Part shown: positions 37,761-47,102 of the stretch, piece after piece
Position numbering within the stretch: position 1 is the first letter of the stretch
How the letters are laid out: each line of letters starts with the position of its first letter
Assembly: GCF_013372185.1 (NCBI RefSeq)
Contig: NZ_CP053830.1
Coordinates: forward strand, 62,001 to 126,000
Length of the DNA: 64,000 nucleotides
Source: Campylobacter lari subsp. lari
GTDB taxonomy: Bacteria; Campylobacterota; Campylobacteria; Campylobacterales; Campylobacteraceae
Direction: 5' to 3'
The notes under the pieces: generated by a model
What the model was told of the DNA's origin: nothing
The model's database searches: none
What the model saw: only the letters and a program-made list of their open reading frames with translations
Made by a program: the position numbers and the translations under genes

Positions 37761-38605
37761 TCTTAGAAAAATTTAAACAGCATTTAGAGCAAAATTTTCC
37801 TAGTATTCAAAGCTTTCATCCTTTTTTTAATGAGGCTTTAAAATGGATGTTAGAAGCTGGTGGGAAGCATTTTAGAGCCCAACTTCTTTTGGGTATAGTA
37901 AATGCTAAAAATCCTGCCTTATTTAGCAAGGCTTTAAATGCAGCTTTGGCTTTGGAATTTATCCACACTTACTCTTTGATACACGATGATTTACCTGCTA
38001 TGGATAATGCTTCTTTGCGCAGAGGCAAGCAAACCTTGCATAAAAAATACGATGAAACCACTGCTATTTTAGTAGGTGATGCACTAAATACTCAAGCTTT
38101 TTTACTGCTTTCAAAACTTGATTTAAAAGAAAATGTAAGGTTAAAACTCATAGAAACCCTAGCCTTTAATGCAGGGCTTGGCGGTATGATCATTGGTCAG
38201 GCGATTGATTGTTATTTTGAAGATATACCTTTAAATTTAGAACAAGTTGAGTTTTTGCACATTCATAAAACTGCAAGATTAATCGCAGCGGCTTTAAAAA
38301 TGGGTTGTGAAATTTGTGAGTTAGATGAAAAAGAATGCGAGCAAATTTATGATATAGGGCTTTTAATAGGCTTAATTTTTCAAATTAAAGATGATATCAT
38401 CGATGCGACTTTAGATACCCAAGAAGCAGGTAAGCCAACTCATAATGATTTACATAAAAATTCTTTCATAAATCTTTTGGGCTTAGAAGGTGCTAAAAAG
38501 GCTAAAGATGATAAAATTGCATTATGCGAAGAAAAGATAAAAAATTTAGACTCTAAGCTTGCTAATGAGCTTCAAATTTTAATTGATAAATATTTAAAAG
38601 GTTAA
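37757..38605 (+). CDS. ispA: Polyprenyl (geranyl/farnesyl) diphosphate synthase
   Basis: IspA (282 residues) condenses isopentenyl diphosphate units for quinone and undecaprenyl synthesis. The two Asp-rich motifs are LIHDDLPAMDNASLRRG near residue 75 and FQIKDDIIDAT near residue 207. The Lys/Arg substrate residues appear in GGKHFRAQLL near residue 33. The start is GTG at 37757 in an overlap with the PDZ gene. Confidence 0.94.
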   Translation: MILEKFKQHLEQNFPSIQSFHPFFNEALKWMLEAGGKHFRAQLLLGIVNAKNPALFSKALNAALALEFIHTYSLIHDDLPAMDNASLRRGKQTLHKKYDETTAILVGDALNTQAFLLLSKLDLKENVRLKLIETLAFNAGLGGMIIGQAIDCYFEDIPLNLEQVEFLHIHKTARLIAAALKMGCEICELDEKECEQIYDIGLLIGLIFQIKDDIIDATLDTQEAGKPTHNDLHKNSFINLLGLEGAKKAKDDKIALCEEKIKNLDSKLANELQILIDKYLKG

Positions 38606-38608
38606 ACA

Positions 38609-40513
38609 ATGTTACAAAAACAAGCCAACACTATAAGATTTTTATGTGCGGATATGATACAAAAGGCAAATTCAGGCCATCCAGGCGCACCTATGGGTTT
38701 AGCAGATATTATGAGTGTTTTAAGTACTCATTTAGTACATAATCCAAAAGATCCCACATGGTTAAACCGCGATAGATTAGTCTTTTCGGGGGGTCACGCA
38801 AGTGCTTTGCTTTATAGTTTTTTACATTTGAGTGGTTATGATATAAGTTTAGAAGATTTAAAAAACTTCCGTCAATTACACTCTAAAACCCCTGGACATC
38901 CTGAAATTTTTACCTCAGGTGTTGAAATAGCTACAGGGCCTTTAGGGCAAGGTGTGGCAAATGCAGTTGGTTTTGCAATGGCAGCTAAAAAAGCAAGCTT
39001 GCTTTTGGGTGAGGATATTATCAATCATAAAGTGTATTGTTTGTGTGGTGATGGAGATTTGCAAGAGGGAATTTCATATGAAGCTTGCTCTTTAGTTGGG
39101 CTTCATAAGCTTGATAATTTAATCATCATTTATGATAGTAATAATATTTCAATCGAAGGTGATGTGGCTATTGCTTTTAATGAAAATGTAAAAGAGCGTT
39201 TTAGGGCTCAAAATTTTGAAGTACTTGAGATAGATGGGCATGATTTTGAGCAAATTGATTTAGCGCTTAAAACAGCTAAGCAAAGTCAAAAGCCTTGTCT
39301 TATCATCGCTCATACTAAGATAGCAAAAGGAGCCTTAGAACTTGAGGGAAGTCATCATTCTCATGGGGCACCTTTGGGTGAAGAGCTTATAAAAAAAGCA
39401 AAAGAAGCTTTGGGTTTTGATCCGCAAAAAACTTTTGAAATTCCAGAAGATGTTAAAATTCGCTTTAGCGGAGCAATAGAACTTGGAGATTTAGCGCAAG
39501 CTAAATGGAATCAAAAAGTGCAAAATTTAGATGAGAGCAAAAAGGCTTTATTGAAAGAATTATTAGAGCCTGATTTTAGCAAGATTAATTTTCCAGATTT
39601 TAAAGGAAAAGATTTAGCTACTAGAGATAGCAATGGTATGATTTTAAATGCTATCGCTAAAGCCTTACCAGGATTTTTAGGTGGAAGTGCGGATTTAGGA
39701 CCATCAAATAAAACTGAACTAAAAGATATGGGTGATTTTCCAAATGGTAAAAATATCCACTATGGCATAAGAGAGCATGCAATGGCTGCTATATCAAATG
39801 CTTTTGCAAGATATGGTTTGTTTTTGCCTTATTGTGCAACATTTTTTATATTTAGTGAGTATTTAAAGCCTGCTGCAAGAATAGCTGCATTAATGAAAAT
39901 CAAACATTTTTTCATCTTTACTCACGATAGCATAGGGGTTGGTGAAGATGGGCCAACTCATCAACCTATAGAACAACTTAGCACCTTTAGAGCTATGCCA
40001 AATTCATTGACATTTAGAGTGGCTGATGGGGTTGAAAATGTGAAAGCGTGGCAAATAGCACTTAAAACTAATATGCCTAGTGTTTTTGTTTTATCGCGTC
40101 AAAAATTAAGCGCTTTAAATGAGCCTGTTTTTGGAGATGTTTTAAATGGAGCTTATTTACTAGAAGAAAATGAAAATGCAAATTTCACGCTTTTAGCAAG
40201 TGGTAGTGAAGTAGCATTGTGTGTAAAAACTGCAAAAATTTTAAAAGAAAAAGGCGTGAGTGTTAATGTAGTTTCTATGCCTTGTTATGAATTGTTTATC
40301 AAGCAAGAAAAATCTTACAAAGATAGAATTTTACAAGGTAAGGTTATAGGGGTAGAAGCTGCAAATTCTAATGAACTTTATAGATTTTGTGATGAGCTTT
40401 ATGGCATAGAAAGTTTTGGGGAAAGCGGTAAAGATAAAGATGTGTTTGAGCATTTTGGCTTTAGCGAGGAAAAATTAAGCTCATATATTTTAAGTTTATG
40501 TAATGAAAAATAA
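38609..40513 (+). CDS. tkt: Transketolase
   Basis: Transketolase (634 residues) moves two-carbon units in the pentose phosphate pathway with thiamine diphosphate. Visible motifs are ANSGHPGAPMGLADI near residue 18, the thiamine-diphosphate loop GDGDLQEGISYEA near residue 148, and THDSIGVGEDGPTHQP near residue 435. Campylobacter lacks a complete classical glycolysis, so this route matters for sugar-phosphate supply. It follows ispA after three bases and overlaps the next gene. Confidence 0.97.
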   Translation: MLQKQANTIRFLCADMIQKANSGHPGAPMGLADIMSVLSTHLVHNPKDPTWLNRDRLVFSGGHASALLYSFLHLSGYDISLEDLKNFRQLHSKTPGHPEIFTSGVEIATGPLGQGVANAVGFAMAAKKASLLLGEDIINHKVYCLCGDGDLQEGISYEACSLVGLHKLDNLIIIYDSNNISIEGDVAIAFNENVKERFRAQNFEVLEIDGHDFEQIDLALKTAKQSQKPCLIIAHTKIAKGALELEGSHHSHGAPLGEELIKKAKEALGFDPQKTFEIPEDVKIRFSGAIELGDLAQAKWNQKVQNLDESKKALLKELLEPDFSKINFPDFKGKDLATRDSNGMILNAIAKALPGFLGGSADLGPSNKTELKDMGDFPNGKNIHYGIREHAMAAISNAFARYGLFLPYCATFFIFSEYLKPAARIAALMKIKHFFIFTHDSIGVGEDGPTHQPIEQLSTFRAMPNSLTFRVADGVENVKAWQIALKTNMPSVFVLSRQKLSALNEPVFGDVLNGAYLLEENENANFTLLASGSEVALCVKTAKILKEKGVSVNVVSMPCYELFIKQEKSYKDRILQGKVIGVEAANSNELYRFCDELYGIESFGESGKDKDVFEHFGFSEEKLSSYILSLCNEK

Positions 40514-41615
40514 AATCATCAAAGATGTTAAAAATCAAGAATGCATTTTTAGTGTCTTTGGTATATGGGATAAAACTAGTGTAGGAAAATTGGAAAAATT
40601 AGATTTTCCTACTCAAAAAAATATTATTTTTGATTTTACAAATTTAGATTTTATAGATACTGCTGGGATTAGGTATTTTCTAGCTTTAGAAAATGAGTTA
40701 AAACAAAAAGGTTTTGAGCTTAGCAGGGTAAATCTTAAAAGCGAGCATGCTAAACTTTTTGAACTTTGTCAAAAACATTACAAAAGCTTTTGTGATTCTT
40801 ATGAAGATAAAAAAACAATCAAAGATTTTTTTGAAAATTTAGGAAAAAAGGTTGTTGAATCTTTTACACTTTTGGTGCAGTTTTTAAATTTCATAGGGCT
40901 TATTATAGCAACTTGTTTTAATACTTTATTTCACTTAAAAAAATTACGCTTTAGAGCATTTTTATATCATGTAGAAAATAGCGCCATTAATGCTTTACCA
41001 ATCATAATGCTTACATCTTTGCTCGTGGGTGTTGTTTTAGCTTATCAAGCTGCTTATCAGCTTGCCCAATTTGGAGCAAATATTTATATAGTTGATTTAA
41101 TGGGAATTTCAGCTACTAGGGAGCTTGCGCCATTAATTAGCGCTATAGTTATAGCTGGTAGGAGTGCGAGTTCTTATACAGCTCAAATTGGAGTGATGAA
41201 GCTTACAGATGAAATTGATGCTATGAAAACTATGGGTTTTAAAGAGAGTGAATTTATCATTTTGCCTAGGGTTTTAGCTTTAACTTTAGCTATGCCTTTT
41301 GTGGTGATAGTAGCTGATATTTTAAGTGTATTGGGTGGAATTTTAGTTGCTTGGATGAGTTTAGAAATAAATGTAAGTGAATTTATGAGCCGTTTTAAAG
41401 AAGCAGTGGAGTTAAAACATATCATCATAGGACTTATAAAGGCGCCTATTTTTGGATTTTTGATTGCTTCCATTGCTTGTTTTAGGGGATTTTTTGTGCA
41501 AAAAACAACTGAAAGTATAGGAATTTACACTACAAAAAGCGTTGTAAATGCTATATTTTGGGTGATAGCTTTTGATGCAATTTTTTCTGTATTTTTAACA
41601 AAGGCTGGAATTTGA
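40503..41615 (+). CDS. MlaE-type lipid ABC permease with fused STAS domain
   Basis: A 370-residue protein. Residues 1-110 form a STAS domain (IIFDFTNLDFIDTAGIRYFL), the role played by separate MlaB in E. coli. From about residue 115 follow five or six hydrophobic segments of an MlaE permease (MLTSLLVGVVLAYQAAYQLA, ELAPLISAIVIAGRSASS). The complex moves phospholipids between the membranes. It corresponds to iamB of C. jejuni. The ending overlaps the ATPase gene by four bases (TTGA). Confidence 0.9.
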   Translation: MKNKIIKDVKNQECIFSVFGIWDKTSVGKLEKLDFPTQKNIIFDFTNLDFIDTAGIRYFLALENELKQKGFELSRVNLKSEHAKLFELCQKHYKSFCDSYEDKKTIKDFFENLGKKVVESFTLLVQFLNFIGLIIATCFNTLFHLKKLRFRAFLYHVENSAINALPIIMLTSLLVGVVLAYQAAYQLAQFGANIYIVDLMGISATRELAPLISAIVIAGRSASSYTAQIGVMKLTDEIDAMKTMGFKESEFIILPRVLALTLAMPFVVIVADILSVLGGILVAWMSLEINVSEFMSRFKEAVELKHIIIGLIKAPIFGFLIASIACFRGFFVQKTTESIGIYTTKSVVNAIFWVIAFDAIFSVFLTKAGI

Positions 41616-42334
41616 TTATAAAAGCTAGAGGGATTAGTACTTATTTTGGTGCAAAATGCGTGCATAAAAATATAAATTTTGATATAAAAGAAAATGAAAT
41701 TTTTGGCGTATTAGGTGGAAGTGGTAGCGGAAAATCTGTGCTTTTAAGGCAAATGCTTTTGTTAGAGCATTTTGATGATGGTGAGTATGAAATTTTAGGA
41801 AAAAAGCTAAGAGGGATTAGCGATGATGATGCTTTGTTTTTACAAAAACAATGGGGTGTTGTTTTTCAATATGGAGCATTATTTAGTTTTTTTAATATAC
41901 TTGAAAATATTAGCATACCTTTAAATGAATACACAAAATTAAATAAAAACGATATCAAAGAAATAGCCATGATGAAGCTTAAAATGGTAGGGCTTGATGA
42001 AAGTGCTGCTAAGCTTTATCCTAGCGAAATAAGTGGTGGTATGAAAAAAAGGGTGGCTATAGCTAGGGCTTTAGCACTTGATTCTAAATTGCTTTTTTTA
42101 GATGAGCCAACTTCAGGGCTTGATCCTTATAGTTCAAGAGAATTTGATGAGTTGCTTTTGAGCTTAAAACATAGTTTTAATTTGTGCGTGATATTAGTTA
42201 CCCACGATCAAGAAAGCATGAAGAAAGTTTTAGATAGATTTTTGATCATAGATAATAAACAAATTGGCTTTTTAGGAACTATGGATGAATTAAAAGTGCA
42301 AAATACAAATTTATATGAGAGGTTTATGAGTTAA
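41612..42334 (+). CDS. MlaF-type ABC transporter ATPase
   Basis: A 240-residue ATPase that powers the lipid transporter. Walker A is GVLGGSGSGKSVLLRQ near residue 33, the Q-loop VVFQYGALFSF near residue 84, the ABC signature LYPSEISGGMKKRVAIARAL near residue 138, and Walker B KLLFLDEPTSGLDPYS near residue 160. It is iamA in C. jejuni. The start is TTG at 41612, overlapping the permease stop. Confidence 0.93.
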   Translation: MIIKARGISTYFGAKCVHKNINFDIKENEIFGVLGGSGSGKSVLLRQMLLLEHFDDGEYEILGKKLRGISDDDALFLQKQWGVVFQYGALFSFFNILENISIPLNEYTKLNKNDIKEIAMMKLKMVGLDESAAKLYPSEISGGMKKRVAIARALALDSKLLFLDEPTSGLDPYSSREFDELLLSLKHSFNLCVILVTHDQESMKKVLDRFLIIDNKQIGFLGTMDELKVQNTNLYERFMS

Positions 42335-43161
42335 TGGAAAATAGGGCAAATTATATTTTAATTGGAATTTTTGTATTTATATTATTTTTTATCAGTTTGT
42401 TTTTTGTGGTTTGGTATGGAAATTTAAAAGATGAAAAAACTTTTAAGTATTATGAAATTTTTATGGAAGAATCAGTAGCAGGACTTAGCGTTAAAGCTCC
42501 GGTTAAATTTTTGGGTGTTGATGTAGGAAGTGTTGAAAAAATAGGCATTGATACTAAAGGATCAAATTTTAGAGTAAAAATTTTGGTTAAACTTGATTCT
42601 GAATTAATCATCAAAACAGATACTTATGCAAGCTTGCAAATTCAAGGCATAACAGGATTTAAATTTATACAACTTTCAGGAGGCAGCGAAAAGGCTCCTG
42701 CTTTAAAAGCATATAATGAAGAATATCCAATTATCCCATCAAAAGAAAGTTTTTTCGCAAGTCTTGATAAACAAACTACAAATATCATAGAATTAATTTC
42801 TAGCTCTAAAGAAAAATTAGATAAGCTCTTTAGTGATAAAAATTTAAATAATATAGAGCGTATTTTACAAAATACATCCGAGTTTTCTGCGTATTTAAAT
42901 ACCAAGGCGCCAGTATTTTTAGAAAATTTAAATAAAACAAGTTCTAAACTTGGTAAAAGTTCAGATGATTTTTCAAATTTTTTAAATAATGCTAATGGCC
43001 AACTTAACGAGCTTAATAAAAGCAGGATACTTTTAAATGAAAATTTAGATATTTTAAGAGTTTTGTTTTTAGATTTTACGCAATTATTAAAAAATTTAAA
43101 GCAAAATCCTTCAGATGTAATTTATAAAGACAAAGCCATTCAATATGCTCCAGGAGAATAA
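42334..43161 (+). CDS. MlaD-type substrate-binding protein (MCE domain)
   Basis: A 275-residue membrane-anchored protein. One N-terminal membrane segment (ILIGIFVFILFFISLFFVVW, residues 8-27) is followed by an MCE domain (VAGLSVKAPVKFLGVDVGSVEKIGI near residue 48) and a helical C-terminal region. It would form the periplasmic hexamer that carries lipid. It starts on the last base of the ATPase stop and ends two bases before the lipoprotein start. Confidence 0.9.
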   Translation: MENRANYILIGIFVFILFFISLFFVVWYGNLKDEKTFKYYEIFMEESVAGLSVKAPVKFLGVDVGSVEKIGIDTKGSNFRVKILVKLDSELIIKTDTYASLQIQGITGFKFIQLSGGSEKAPALKAYNEEYPIIPSKESFFASLDKQTTNIIELISSSKEKLDKLFSDKNLNNIERILQNTSEFSAYLNTKAPVFLENLNKTSSKLGKSSDDFSNFLNNANGQLNELNKSRILLNENLDILRVLFLDFTQLLKNLKQNPSDVIYKDKAIQYAPGE

Positions 43162-43162
43162 A

Positions 43163-43756
43163 ATGAAATTTTTATATATTAGTTTAATAGCCATTTTTTT
43201 TAGTGCTTGTTCTTTGGTTAGTCCAAGTCAAACTTTGCCTGCAAATAAATATTTTAGTATTAATTTAGAAAAGCTAGAACAAAGTCAAAATAAAATGAAA
43301 AATTCTACTATCATAGTTTCTTTACCTAAGGGCTTATCTTATACTAATGAAATTTTTTATAAAAAAGATCATGTTGTTAATGCTTATGCTTATCATTTTT
43401 GGAAAGAAAATCCTGCTTTGATGATTAAAACTTTTTTGGAATTTCATTTGCAAGATTTGGGGGTATTTAAAGCGGTTTTAAACCAAGATAGTCTAGCTAG
43501 CGCTGATTATGTTTTAGAGAGCAAAGTAGATATATTAGAGCAAGATTTTAGCGATGAGATGTATTCTAAAATAAAATTAGGCATTAATTTAAATTTGGTG
43601 CAAATAAATACTAAAAAACTTATAGCAAGTAAGTATTTTTACTATGAAAAAGAATTAAATGACAATAATCCTCAAATTTTAATCCAAAATTATGATGAGG
43701 TTTTTTTGCTTTTTGCTAAAGATTTTAGAGTTTGGATAGATCAAAATTTGGAATAA
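43163..43756 (+). CDS. ABC-transport auxiliary lipoprotein
   Basis: A 197-residue lipoprotein with signal MKFLYISLIAIFFSAC (lipobox FSAC at residues 13-16). The rest resembles the auxiliary lipoproteins of Mce/Pqi systems and likely lies at the outer membrane. The ATG at 43163 follows AGGAG. An earlier in-frame ATG at 43145 would mask the signal, so it was rejected. Its last codons contain the sigma-54 promoter of the next gene. Confidence 0.82.
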   Translation: MKFLYISLIAIFFSACSLVSPSQTLPANKYFSINLEKLEQSQNKMKNSTIIVSLPKGLSYTNEIFYKKDHVVNAYAYHFWKENPALMIKTFLEFHLQDLGVFKAVLNQDSLASADYVLESKVDILEQDFSDEMYSKIKLGINLNLVQINTKKLIASKYFYYEKELNDNNPQILIQNYDEVFLLFAKDFRVWIDQNLE

Positions 43757-43765
43757 AAAATGCTT
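43748..43765 (+). promoter_or_regulatory. Sigma-54 promoter overlapping a stop codon
   Basis: TTGGAATAAAAAATGCTT: GG at 43750-43751 and GC at 43762-43763 are ten bases apart, as needed for RpoN. The TAA of the lipoprotein lies within it. It would switch the next gene with the hook-class flagellar genes. Confidence 0.82.
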
Positions 43766-43799
43766 TCCTTAGTTGTAGCAATAACAAGGAAGGTGTATT

Positions 43800-44321
43800 A
43801 TGAGAGATGAATTAGAAATCTTGCAAAAGCATTTAGGACAAGTAGGTTCAAGTATAGATGGTGCGAATTTAAAGCATCAAACACAAAAATTTAGCGAAGA
43901 TATCACTGATGCAAATGATTTTGTCGGTGCTTTACAAATTTTAGATTCTTCGTTGAAAAAAATTTTAAAACTTTTAGAAGATAAAAATTATGAAGATGTG
44001 CAAGATAAAGTATTAATTGCAAGTGAAAGTTTAAAGATAGTAGATAATTGCTCGTTTTTAGGTAATGCTTTATTTGATAATAATTATAATGTAAATGTAG
44101 GCTCAAAGGCTTTTGCTTTTGAAATTTACAATCCTTTAAAAATTTTAGAAACCAGTGATTATGAAGGTATGAAAGCTTATATAATAGATAAAAGAGAAGA
44201 AATAGCTTCTATGCTTAGCGAACTTGCAGTAGCTATTGCTACTTATAGTCCTAGCCAAAGTTTTGGCGGATCAAGTCATGATTTTATGAATGATTTAGAT
44301 TTTACTAAGCTTTTTAAATAA
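43800..44321 (+). CDS. Putative flagellar protein, RpoN-dependent (Cj1650-like)
   Basis: A 173-residue, mostly helical, soluble protein beginning MRDELEILQKHLGQVGSSID. It has no signal peptide. The promoter upstream is sigma-54 type, so it is likely co-expressed with the hook genes. By position and length it equals C. jejuni Cj1650. It may correspond to the H. pylori FliS co-chaperone HP1076 (171 residues), a link based on memory of size and regulation, not on an alignment. Confidence 0.65.
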   Translation: MRDELEILQKHLGQVGSSIDGANLKHQTQKFSEDITDANDFVGALQILDSSLKKILKLLEDKNYEDVQDKVLIASESLKIVDNCSFLGNALFDNNYNVNVGSKAFAFEIYNPLKILETSDYEGMKAYIIDKREEIASMLSELAVAIATYSPSQSFGGSSHDFMNDLDFTKLFK

Positions 44322-44347
44322 TACTAAAGGCAAAAAGCCTTTAGTAT
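44321..44347. terminator. Bidirectional terminator between the Cj1650-like gene and sodC
   Basis: ATACTAAAGGC (44321-44331) pairs perfectly with GCCTTTAGTAT (44337-44347) around AAAAA. It starts at the stop codon of the first gene and stands six bases from the sodC stop. Confidence 0.75.
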
Positions 44348-44352
44348 GTGTA

Positions 44353-44892
44353 TTACTTAATAACTCCACAAGCCATTCTAGCGCCACCACCGCCAAGTGC
44401 TGCAGGATGATCGCTATGATTATCTCCTCCAAAATGTATCATTAAAGAATGATTTTTAAGCTCATCAAGAGTTTTGATTTTTGGTGCTAATACAGGATTA
44501 GTCGCTTTGCCATCTTTGTCTACATAAAGTGGTGGTAAATCACCTCTGTGACCTTTATCATCCCATGGACTTGAGTGTGCGTCAGTTTTTTCAGGATCCC
44601 AGTGACCACCAGCTTTCATACCTAAACCCTTATCAGTTGCTCCACAATCAGCGTTTGCATGAACATGAAAACCATGAATTCCACTTTCTAAACCTTGAAG
44701 ATTTGGGTAAAACGCTACTCCATAAGGAGTTTGCACCGCTACCACTTCACCTGCATTTTTATTGGTATTTTTATCAAGAATTTCCATTTTGATAACTAAA
44801 TGATCTTTTTGTGTTTTTGGATCAAAATTTTCTAAATTTGCCCCAATTAAAAAGCTTGATGCTAGCAAAGAGCCTATAATTATTTTTTTCAT
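44353..44892 (-). CDS. sodC: Periplasmic Cu/Zn superoxide dismutase
   Basis: SodC (179 residues) converts superoxide to oxygen and hydrogen peroxide. A signal peptide opens the chain ([19 protein letters not shown]). Copper and zinc ligands lie in [14 protein letters not shown] near residue 84, [15 protein letters not shown] near residue 103, and DNHSDHP near residue 160. The disulphide cysteines are in NADCG and MACGV. I recall only SodB in C. jejuni, so this gene supports a lari-like or other lineage. It is divergent from the AraC gene. Confidence 0.95.
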   Translation of the reverse strand: MKKIIIGSLLASSFLIGANLENFDPKTQKDHLVIKMEILDKNTNKNAGEVVAVQTPYGVAFYPNLQGLESGIHGFHVHANADCGATDKGLGMKAGGHWDPEKTDAHSSPWDDKGHRGDLPPLYVDKDGKATNPVLAPKIKTLDELKNHSLMIHFGGDNHSDHPAALGGGGARMACGVIK

Positions 44893-44994
44893 TTTTTCTC
44901 CTTTTGTTAAAATTATTTTATTGTAACATATATTATTAATGAAAAATTATTTTTTATAAAATATAATAATCAAAAAACTTATAAAAAGGTTTTA

Positions 44995-45873
44995 ATGTTA
45001 GTTTTTCCAAAAGATTTTGAAAAAGTGAGTCAAAAAGTTTTACATAATTCTTTATTTTCTTTGTGTTATTATCAAAAACAACTATCAAGCGATATAAATC
45101 AAGAAGTGGTATTTAAAGACTATGCTTTGGTTTTTATATTAGAAGGTTCTAAAAGTATTTATACTATTGATAATCATTTTAAGGCAAACAAAGATGAAAT
45201 TATTTTTTTTACAAAAAACTCTTTTTCCATTAGAGATTATTTAAATGAAGCAAATATATATAAATCTGTTATTTTGTGCTTTAAAGAAAGTATTTTAATA
45301 GAACTTGTTTTTAAATATCAAGATTTAATTTCTACATTAAACTCTTTGGAATATTCCAAGAGCTTATTTAGTTTAAAATCAGATTTAATAACTAAAAGTA
45401 TTTTTCAATCTTTTTTACCTTGCATAGGCGCTTCTAAAAACGGTGAATTTTTACTAAGATTAAAATTTGAAGAATTATTTTTGTCTTTATTATACAGCGA
45501 AGACAATGCAGAATTTCTTGCTTTTTTAAAAGCCATTTTAAGTGGTTTTAAATTAGATCTTTATCAGATGTTTGCATATTGTAAAAATGATTTTGAAAAT
45601 GTAGCTTCTATGGCTAAATTTAGCAAAATGGATATTGCTAGTTTTAGTCGAAATTTCAAGCAAAGTTTTGGGATTAGTCCTAAAGAGTGGCTTGATAATA
45701 AGCGCTTTGAGAAGGCTAAATTTTTATTAGAATTTTCCACTAAAAATATTACTCAAATTTGTCATGAGCTTGGATTTAATTCTCCTGCTTGGTTTATAGC
45801 AAGATACAAAAAAAGATATGGTATTACTCCAAAACAAGAGCAAAAATCAAAAAACTTATATTTTTTATCCTAA
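44995..45873 (+). CDS. AraC-family transcription regulator
   Basis: A 292-residue regulator. The N-terminal half is a cupin-like sensing part (VFILEGSKSIYTIDNHFKAN near residue 43). The C-terminal 100 residues hold two helix-turn-helix units: FENVASMAKFSKMDIASFSR near residue 197 and ITQICHELGFNSPAWFIARYKK near residue 255. It stands between sodC, read divergently, and the propeller gene behind it, and could control either. The effector is unknown. Confidence 0.88.
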   Translation: MLVFPKDFEKVSQKVLHNSLFSLCYYQKQLSSDINQEVVFKDYALVFILEGSKSIYTIDNHFKANKDEIIFFTKNSFSIRDYLNEANIYKSVILCFKESILIELVFKYQDLISTLNSLEYSKSLFSLKSDLITKSIFQSFLPCIGASKNGEFLLRLKFEELFLSLLYSEDNAEFLAFLKAILSGFKLDLYQMFAYCKNDFENVASMAKFSKMDIASFSRNFKQSFGISPKEWLDNKRFEKAKFLLEFSTKNITQICHELGFNSPAWFIARYKKRYGITPKQEQKSKNLYFLS

Positions 45874-45938
45874 AAGTGATAGATTTTATTTTAAATTTTT
45901 ACTAGAATTTTTGAATAAAATTTAAGAAAGGTAACAAT

Positions 45939-46775
45939 ATGAAAAAAAGTATCTTAACTTTAGCTTTGTTTGCATTTTGTAGCGCAAATGCTTTAGAGCT
46001 TCAAGAATTTAAAGGTTTTGCACATCCTGAAAGTGTGTATGTAGATGAAAGCGTTGTTTATGTGTCTAATGTAGGAAAAGAATTAGCTCCATTAAACAAA
46101 GATAACGATGGCTTTATCTCAAAATTAGATAAAAATGGAAAAGTTATAGAACTAGAATTTATCAAAAATCTTAATGCTCCAAAAGGCATGTCTAAAATAG
46201 CTGATGTTTTGTATGTGGTGGATATTGATATTTTATATGGCTTTGATGTAAAAAGCAAAAAAGAAATTTTCAAACTTCCTATAAAAAATGCAGTATTTTT
46301 AAATGATATAGCAATTTTAGATAATGATACATTGTTAGTGAGTGATACAGGCACAGGATATATCCATAAAGTATTTTTAAAAGATAAAAAATACGAAAAC
46401 TTCATCCATTTAGATTCAAAATACGGCGGTCCTAATGGTTTGCTGGTAGAAAAAAATACTTTATTTGTAGCAGGTTATGATCCAAGTGATAAAGCAGGTG
46501 GAAAAATCATCAGCATTGATTTAAATACAAAGAAAATTCAAGAATTAAGCAAAAAAATAGAACAATTTGATGGTATTGTATATGATAAAGATAAAAATCT
46601 TTTAGTATCAAGCTGGGGTAAAAATCTTCAAGGATATATTTATACTCTAAAAGATAATAAAGAGATAAAACTAGATCTAAGCCCTATAAAAGGCCCTGCG
46701 GATATGTTTTTTGATGGGGAGTATTTATGGGTGCCAAAAATGGCAGAGAATGCCTTAATCAAAGTAAAATTATAA
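45939..46775 (+). CDS. Periplasmic beta-propeller protein (SMP-30/NHL-like)
   Basis: A 278-residue protein with signal peptide [18 protein letters not shown]. Repeated strands such as [30 protein letters not shown] and [19 protein letters not shown] suggest a six-bladed propeller like SMP-30 lactonases. I cannot identify the metal site with certainty, so it may bind a sugar, a lactone or nothing catalytic. It follows the AraC gene in the same direction after 65 bases. Confidence 0.7.
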   Translation: MKKSILTLALFAFCSANALELQEFKGFAHPESVYVDESVVYVSNVGKELAPLNKDNDGFISKLDKNGKVIELEFIKNLNAPKGMSKIADVLYVVDIDILYGFDVKSKKEIFKLPIKNAVFLNDIAILDNDTLLVSDTGTGYIHKVFLKDKKYENFIHLDSKYGGPNGLLVEKNTLFVAGYDPSDKAGGKIISIDLNTKKIQELSKKIEQFDGIVYDKDKNLLVSSWGKNLQGYIYTLKDNKEIKLDLSPIKGPADMFFDGEYLWVPKMAENALIKVKL

Positions 46776-46777
46776 AA

Positions 46778-46803
46778 ACTTTTAAGCCTTTTGGCTTAAA
46801 AGT
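46778..46803. terminator. Bidirectional terminator
   Basis: ACTTTTAAGCC (46778-46788) and GGCTTAAAAGT (46793-46803) pair perfectly around TTTT. The stop codon of the zinc-ribbon gene lies within the right arm. Confidence 0.8.
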
Positions 46804-47053
46804 CAAATAATTCTCCAAGCCAACTTTCTTTTTTCTTGTATTTATAACCATTGTTATGATGATAGTTTGCTTGTTGGTTGTAATTTTGTTGATGAGATTG
46901 TTGTGGCGCGCTTTGAGGCGTACTTCTTTCTATGATTTTATCAAGTTCACCGCGATCAAGCCAAACACCACGACATTTTGGACAATAATCAATCTCAACT
47001 CCATTTCTTTCACTCATTAATAAATCAGTATTTATGCAAACTGGGCAATTCAT
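46796..47053 (-). CDS. Zinc-ribbon protein, TFIIB-type
   Basis: An 85-residue protein with two CxxC pairs, CPVC at residue 3 and CPKCRGVWLDRGELDKI at residue 24, the signature of the zf-TFIIB family. The second half is Gln/Asn/His rich (QQNYNQQANYHHNN) and ends KKKESWLGELFDF. The function of this family is unknown. It is the last gene of a minus-strand run led by the two-component system. Confidence 0.85.
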   Translation of the reverse strand: MNCPVCINTDLLMSERNGVEIDYCPKCRGVWLDRGELDKIIERSTPQSAPQQSHQQNYNQQANYHHNNGYKYKKKESWLGELFDF

Positions 47054-47102
47054 ATTTTATCCTTTATAAAAAATTTCATAAAGTATATAGATTTAAAGTA
47101 AA

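Noticed and set aside
38787-38793. G6 tract in tkt as a phase-variable contingency tract
   Set aside because: Six G residues are too short compared with the eight or more found in known Campylobacter switches, and tkt is a housekeeping gene in frame.
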